Of a stretch of DNA of 64,000 bases, positions 61,011 through 64,000 are shown piece after piece. The translations under genes were made by a program, and so were the position numbers. The first letter of the stretch is position 1; each line of letters begins with the position of its first letter. This stretch comes from Maricaulis sp034670125 (lineage in GTDB: Bacteria; Pseudomonadota; Alphaproteobacteria; Caulobacterales; Maricaulaceae): NCBI RefSeq assembly GCF_034670125.1, contig NZ_JAXMOC010000001.1:124001-188000 (forward strand), given 5' to 3'. The notes below the pieces were generated by a model, which saw only the letters and a program-made list of their open reading frames with translations, was not told where the DNA came from and ran no database searches.

Positions 61011-63093
61011 GGCTGCCAACGAGACCGCATTCGACGAATTCTGGGAAGACCTTATTCTGGAGGCAGGGGCCTCGGGTGAACCCCAGCATGCGGCTTTCTT
61101 TCAGCTTTATGGCGCGCTGGCATCGGAAAATGGAGATTGCGCAGATCTGATTTATACGCCGGTGAAGCGTGATGGCAGCAAGCCATATCAGATTGATGGG
61201 TATGCGTTTGACCGTGATCGTGGGGAGCTGCATGTCGCCATCTGCGATTTCCGGCATGACCGCGACATCGACACCCTGAACGCAGAGCGGATGCAGCAAC
61301 TGTTCAACAGGGCCAAGAGGTTCCTTGAGTGTGCGATCGATACTGATTTCGTCAGATCCCTCGAAGAAACAAGCGCCGCATTCGAAGTCGCAAACCAGAT
61401 AGCTCAGAATCGAGACGTCATTAAGCGTGTACGTTGCGTGCTCTTCTCCAATGCCCGTCTCGCAACCCGCAAGAAATCCGTCGAAGCAGGCGAGGTTTTC
61501 GGGGTTCCCATCACATTCAACGTTATCGACTTCCTGCGCTACCACGATATCCAGAGAGCTCAGGGGGGTGTGGAGCCGGTCGAGCTTGATGTGGCGGAAT
61601 TGAATGGCGACAAACCACTTCCCTGCCTCAATGCCCACGCGGGTGATGGAGAATACGAATCCTACCTGATTGTTGTTCCCGGAGACTTGCTGGCTCGCAT
61701 ATACGGTATCTATGGGGCCCGCCTCATGGAGCAAAACGTCCGTACCTTTCTCCAGGCAAGGACAAAGGCGAACAAGGGCATCATCACCACTGCCAGCGAC
61801 GAACCGGAGATGTTCTTCGCCTACAACAACGGCATCACAGCGACAGCCACCGCAGTAGACGTCTCGGAGACCCCGGAGCACGGTCGTGCCATAACGAAGA
61901 TCGAGGACCTGCAAATCGTCAACGGCGGTCAGACGACTGCCTCGCTTCTCTATGCGAAGGACAAGCAGAAAGCAGACTTGTCGAAAGTGTTCGTTCAGAT
62001 GAAGCTCTCCGTGGTGCAGCCGGAGAGGGTGGATGAAGTCGTCCCGCTCATCTCGCGCTTCGCCAACACTCAAAACCGGATCAGTGAGGCGGACTTCTTC
62101 TCCAGCCATCCATTCCATATCGAGATGCAAAAGATGTCGCGCCGTATGACGGCGCCCGCAGCCGAAGGAGCCTTCGCAGGCAGCAAGTGGTTCTATGAAA
62201 GGGCACGCGGGCAGTACCGCAATGAGCAGGCTTCAAGAACCCCGGCGGAGAAACGCCGGTTTGAAGCAGAGTTCCCACGTTCGCAGGTTTTCCAGAAAAC
62301 AGACCTCGCTAAGTTCCATCTTACATTCCGGGCCCAGCCTCACGTCGTGAGCCGCGGCGCGCAAAAGTGCTTTCTGGAGTTCGCGAAGGAGATTTCGAAG
62401 AAATGGGAGAAGGGTGCCGCCGAGTACAACGACCGCTTCTTTCGCTGGAGCGTTGCGCGGGCGATTGCGTTCCGCTGGGTCGACAAGATGGTCGGACTGT
62501 CTTCCTGGTACCAGGAAGACAGAGGCTACAAAGCCAACATTGTCACCTACACAATAGCGTGGACTGTGGAGCACCTGTCCGAGAGCAATTCACAAGCCAT
62601 CGATCTGGAGCAGATCTGGAAAAAACAGGCGGTGCCAGCGGCTCTGCAGGACGTTTTCTCGGCGATCGCTCCGCGGGTCGCAGCCATCTTGAAGTCCCCG
62701 CCACCCGGCGTGACCAACGTCAGTGAATACGCCAAGACCCAGGGCTGCTGGGCCCGTGTTCAAGGTTCGGATTTCGATATACCTGACGATCTGGGCGATG
62801 CTATCGTTTCACTTGAAGCAATTGATGAGGCCCGCAAGACAGGGCGCGCGGAGCGCAAGATTGATCTTGAGATCGAATTCGAAAGACAGCTCCTCGGTCT
62901 GGTGGGGCAGGCAGGCACGATCGAAACCATTGCGCGGCGCTACCGCATGCTTTCTCCGCTATCGACGCGGGCCCTCGGCAAGCTCGGAAGGGGCAATCTC
63001 TCACTCACGAAATCGGAGAGCAATTCCCTGCAAAACCTCTTCGAGCGCCTCCGTGATCGAGGTGTCGACATTGGCGGAATGGAGGGGGCTTGA
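61003..63093 (+). CDS. AIPR-family (abortive infection phage resistance) protein
   Basis: The protein has about 696 residues. The AIPR signature is visible: FFAYNNGITATATAVDV, then IEDLQIVNGGQTTASLLYA, then VQMKLSVVQPE. The N-terminal part (YAFDRDRGELHVAICDF) fits the family's nuclease-like start. I chose the GTG at 61003, which follows AAAGGG; a TTG six codons upstream lacks a site. It overlaps the DUF4420 gene by eight bases. AIPR proteins are linked to phage defence, but the mechanism is not clear. Confidence 0.85.
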   Translation: MLEAANETAFDEFWEDLILEAGASGEPQHAAFFQLYGALASENGDCADLIYTPVKRDGSKPYQIDGYAFDRDRGELHVAICDFRHDRDIDTLNAERMQQLFNRAKRFLECAIDTDFVRSLEETSAAFEVANQIAQNRDVIKRVRCVLFSNARLATRKKSVEAGEVFGVPITFNVIDFLRYHDIQRAQGGVEPVELDVAELNGDKPLPCLNAHAGDGEYESYLIVVPGDLLARIYGIYGARLMEQNVRTFLQARTKANKGIITTASDEPEMFFAYNNGITATATAVDVSETPEHGRAITKIEDLQIVNGGQTTASLLYAKDKQKADLSKVFVQMKLSVVQPERVDEVVPLISRFANTQNRISEADFFSSHPFHIEMQKMSRRMTAPAAEGAFAGSKWFYERARGQYRNEQASRTPAEKRRFEAEFPRSQVFQKTDLAKFHLTFRAQPHVVSRGAQKCFLEFAKEISKKWEKGAAEYNDRFFRWSVARAIAFRWVDKMVGLSSWYQEDRGYKANIVTYTIAWTVEHLSESNSQAIDLEQIWKKQAVPAALQDVFSAIAPRVAAILKSPPPGVTNVSEYAKTQGCWARVQGSDFDIPDDLGDAIVSLEAIDEARKTGRAERKIDLEIEFERQLLGLVGQAGTIETIARRYRMLSPLSTRALGKLGRGNLSLTKSESNSLQNLFERLRDRGVDIGGMEGA

Positions 63094-63222
63094 GGGTTTG
63101 AGAGCTACTCTGGGCCCCGTCGAGAATTCCCGATCTTTGTCAAACCGGAGCGAAAGACCGGTCAACACTGTGCCTGCTCGCTAAAATAATTGGCGCAACC
63201 AAGCACCCGCCACACATAACCA

Positions 63223-63237
63223 GAACATAAAAAGAAC
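63223..63237. promoter_or_regulatory. LexA-box-like direct repeat GAAC-N7-GAAC
   Basis: GAAC at 63223-63226 and 63234-63237, seven bases apart, is the reverse of GTTC-N7-GTTC, the SOS box form used in alphaproteobacteria. It lies just before the putative promoter of the methyltransferase gene. One match in a window this size could be chance. Confidence 0.4.
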
Positions 63238-63244
63238 ATCCGGG

Positions 63245-63276
63245 TTGACGCGACAAATCTCTGGGTTATTTTACCC
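63245..63276 (+). promoter_or_regulatory. Putative promoter and operator of the methyltransferase gene
   Basis: TTGACG (63245-63250) and TATTTT (63267-63272) are 16 bases apart, a fair sigma-70 promoter. The inverted repeat GGGT-N6-ACCC at 63263-63276 covers the minus-10 box. The gene encodes an N-terminal helix-turn-helix, so it may repress itself, as several C5 methyltransferases do. Confidence 0.5.
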
Positions 63277-63308
63277 CATATTGTCAGAAAATGTCCCAGA
63301 GAATCGCC

Positions 63309-64000
63309 ATGACCTCTACCCAGTTCCGTGAATGCCGCGAGAAAGCTGGCATGTCCGTTGAAGCGACCGCCAGCCATTTCAACGTCACGCCCAAAACCGT
63401 CTATCGCTGGGAGAGTGGCGAGGTCGCTCCGAACCCGATCTTCGTGAAGGAATTGCAGAGCATGTTCGTTCGCGAGGATCGCGGACCCGACGACTTTGAT
63501 TTCCGATTCATCGACCTCTTCGCGGGCATCGGCGGCATCCGGCGCGGTTTCAACGCCGCAGGCGGCAAATGTGTGTTCACCAGTGAATGGGACACCTACG
63601 CACAGAAGACATACAAGGCCAACTATCCGGATGATGACCATGAGATCCGGGGCGACATCACCGAGATCGAGGCCGACGAGATTCCCGATCACGACGTCCT
63701 GCTCGCAGGCTTTCCCTGCCAGCCGTTCTCGATCGCGGGCGTATCCAAGAAGAACTCGCTGGGTCGCCAGCATGGATTCATGGACAAGGCCCAGGGGACG
63801 CTCTTCTTCGACGTGCTGCGGATCCTGAAAGCAAAACGCCCGGCCGCATTCCTCCTCGAGAACGTCAAGAACCTGAAGAGCCATAATCGCGGCGATACCT
63901 TCGCGACAATCAAGGGCGCCCTGGAAAACGATCTCGGTTATCACGTCTCCACCGTTGTGATCGACGCCAAGGGTTATGTGCCCCAGCATCGCGAACGGAT
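63309..64000 (+). CDS. Cytosine-5 DNA methyltransferase with N-terminal HTH, cut off by the window end
   Basis: No stop is reached; about 230 residues are seen. Residues 1-60 form an XRE-like helix-turn-helix (ATASHFNVTPKTVYRWESGEVAPN). Then come C5-methyltransferase motif I (FIDLFAGIGGIRRGF), motif IV (AGFPCQPFSIAG, catalytic Cys) and motif VI (AFLLENVKNL), and the start of motif VIII (GYVPQHRER). An in-frame ATG at 63291 is an alternative start. It may protect host DNA from the linked nucleases and act as the repressor of its own promoter. Confidence 0.95.
   Translation, partial: MTSTQFRECREKAGMSVEATASHFNVTPKTVYRWESGEVAPNPIFVKELQSMFVREDRGPDDFDFRFIDLFAGIGGIRRGFNAAGGKCVFTSEWDTYAQKTYKANYPDDDHEIRGDITEIEADEIPDHDVLLAGFPCQPFSIAGVSKKNSLGRQHGFMDKAQGTLFFDVLRILKAKRPAAFLLENVKNLKSHNRGDTFATIKGALENDLGYHVSTVVIDAKGYVPQHRER

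Noticed and set aside
63245..63260. GCGACA near the methyltransferase promoter as a third copy of the shared operator
   Set aside because: Only one half-site is similar; the TGTCACC partner is missing at the right distance.

Overview
The window is high-GC, densely packed DNA from a Gram-negative bacterium. It most resembles a marine alphaproteobacterium of the Maricaulales/Hyphomonadales type. This is inferred from the split NarK1/NarK2 pair ahead of narGHJI, an FNR-type regulator with a TTGAT-N4-ATCAA site, giant LEPR-motif RTX proteins, and one GAAC-N7-GAAC element, the direct-repeat form of the alphaproteobacterial LexA box. No rRNA or tRNA gene and no CRISPR array was recognised.

Region 1 (1-17.6 kb) is a nitrate respiration unit. 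On the minus strand, narK1-narK2-narGHJI-ppiC is followed within short gaps by an outer-membrane porin-like gene, a beta-carbonic anhydrase and a GntR regulator. On the plus strand, a Crp/Fnr regulator is followed by mobA, moaA and moaD, which make the molybdenum cofactor needed by NarG. A convergent nnrS closes the unit. A near-ideal FNR-type site lies between narK1 and the regulator.

Region 2 (17.8-36.5 kb, all minus strand) is an export locus. It encodes a TolC-like outer-membrane factor, a periplasmic adaptor, an Omp85-like barrel, a 2,424-residue LEPR-motif RTX protein, a DUF3467 protein, a membrane-anchored HlyD-like adaptor and an M50-peptidase/HlyD fusion. No ABC ATPase is present. 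An autotransporter with Ig-like repeats lies upstream.

Region 3 (37.1-44.9 kb) holds two large coupled genes with no recognisable family (856 and 1,337 residues), then an IS6-family element inserted into the remnant of a related one.

Region 4 (44.9-64 kb) is a defence island with two divergent operons. The leftward operon is an unbroken chain of overlapping genes: a RecB-like nuclease/RNase H-like/SF1 helicase protein, a PD-(D/E)XK-like protein, an 86-residue protein, a 452-residue unknown, McrB with an inserted EVE-like domain, McrC, a HEPN protein with RNxxxH, an 18-codon mini-ORF and two paralogous small proteins. The rightward operon encodes a MORC/MutL-like GHKL ATPase, a Z1-domain helicase-like ATPase, a DUF4420 PD-(D/E)XK protein and an AIPR protein. 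It is followed by an HTH-fused cytosine-5 methyltransferase that runs off the window.

The most striking observation is a 19-bp palindrome, GGCGACA-N5-TGTCACC, present once about 50 bp before the first gene of each divergent defence operon. This suggests that both are controlled together by one regulator, as a two-armed anti-phage module.
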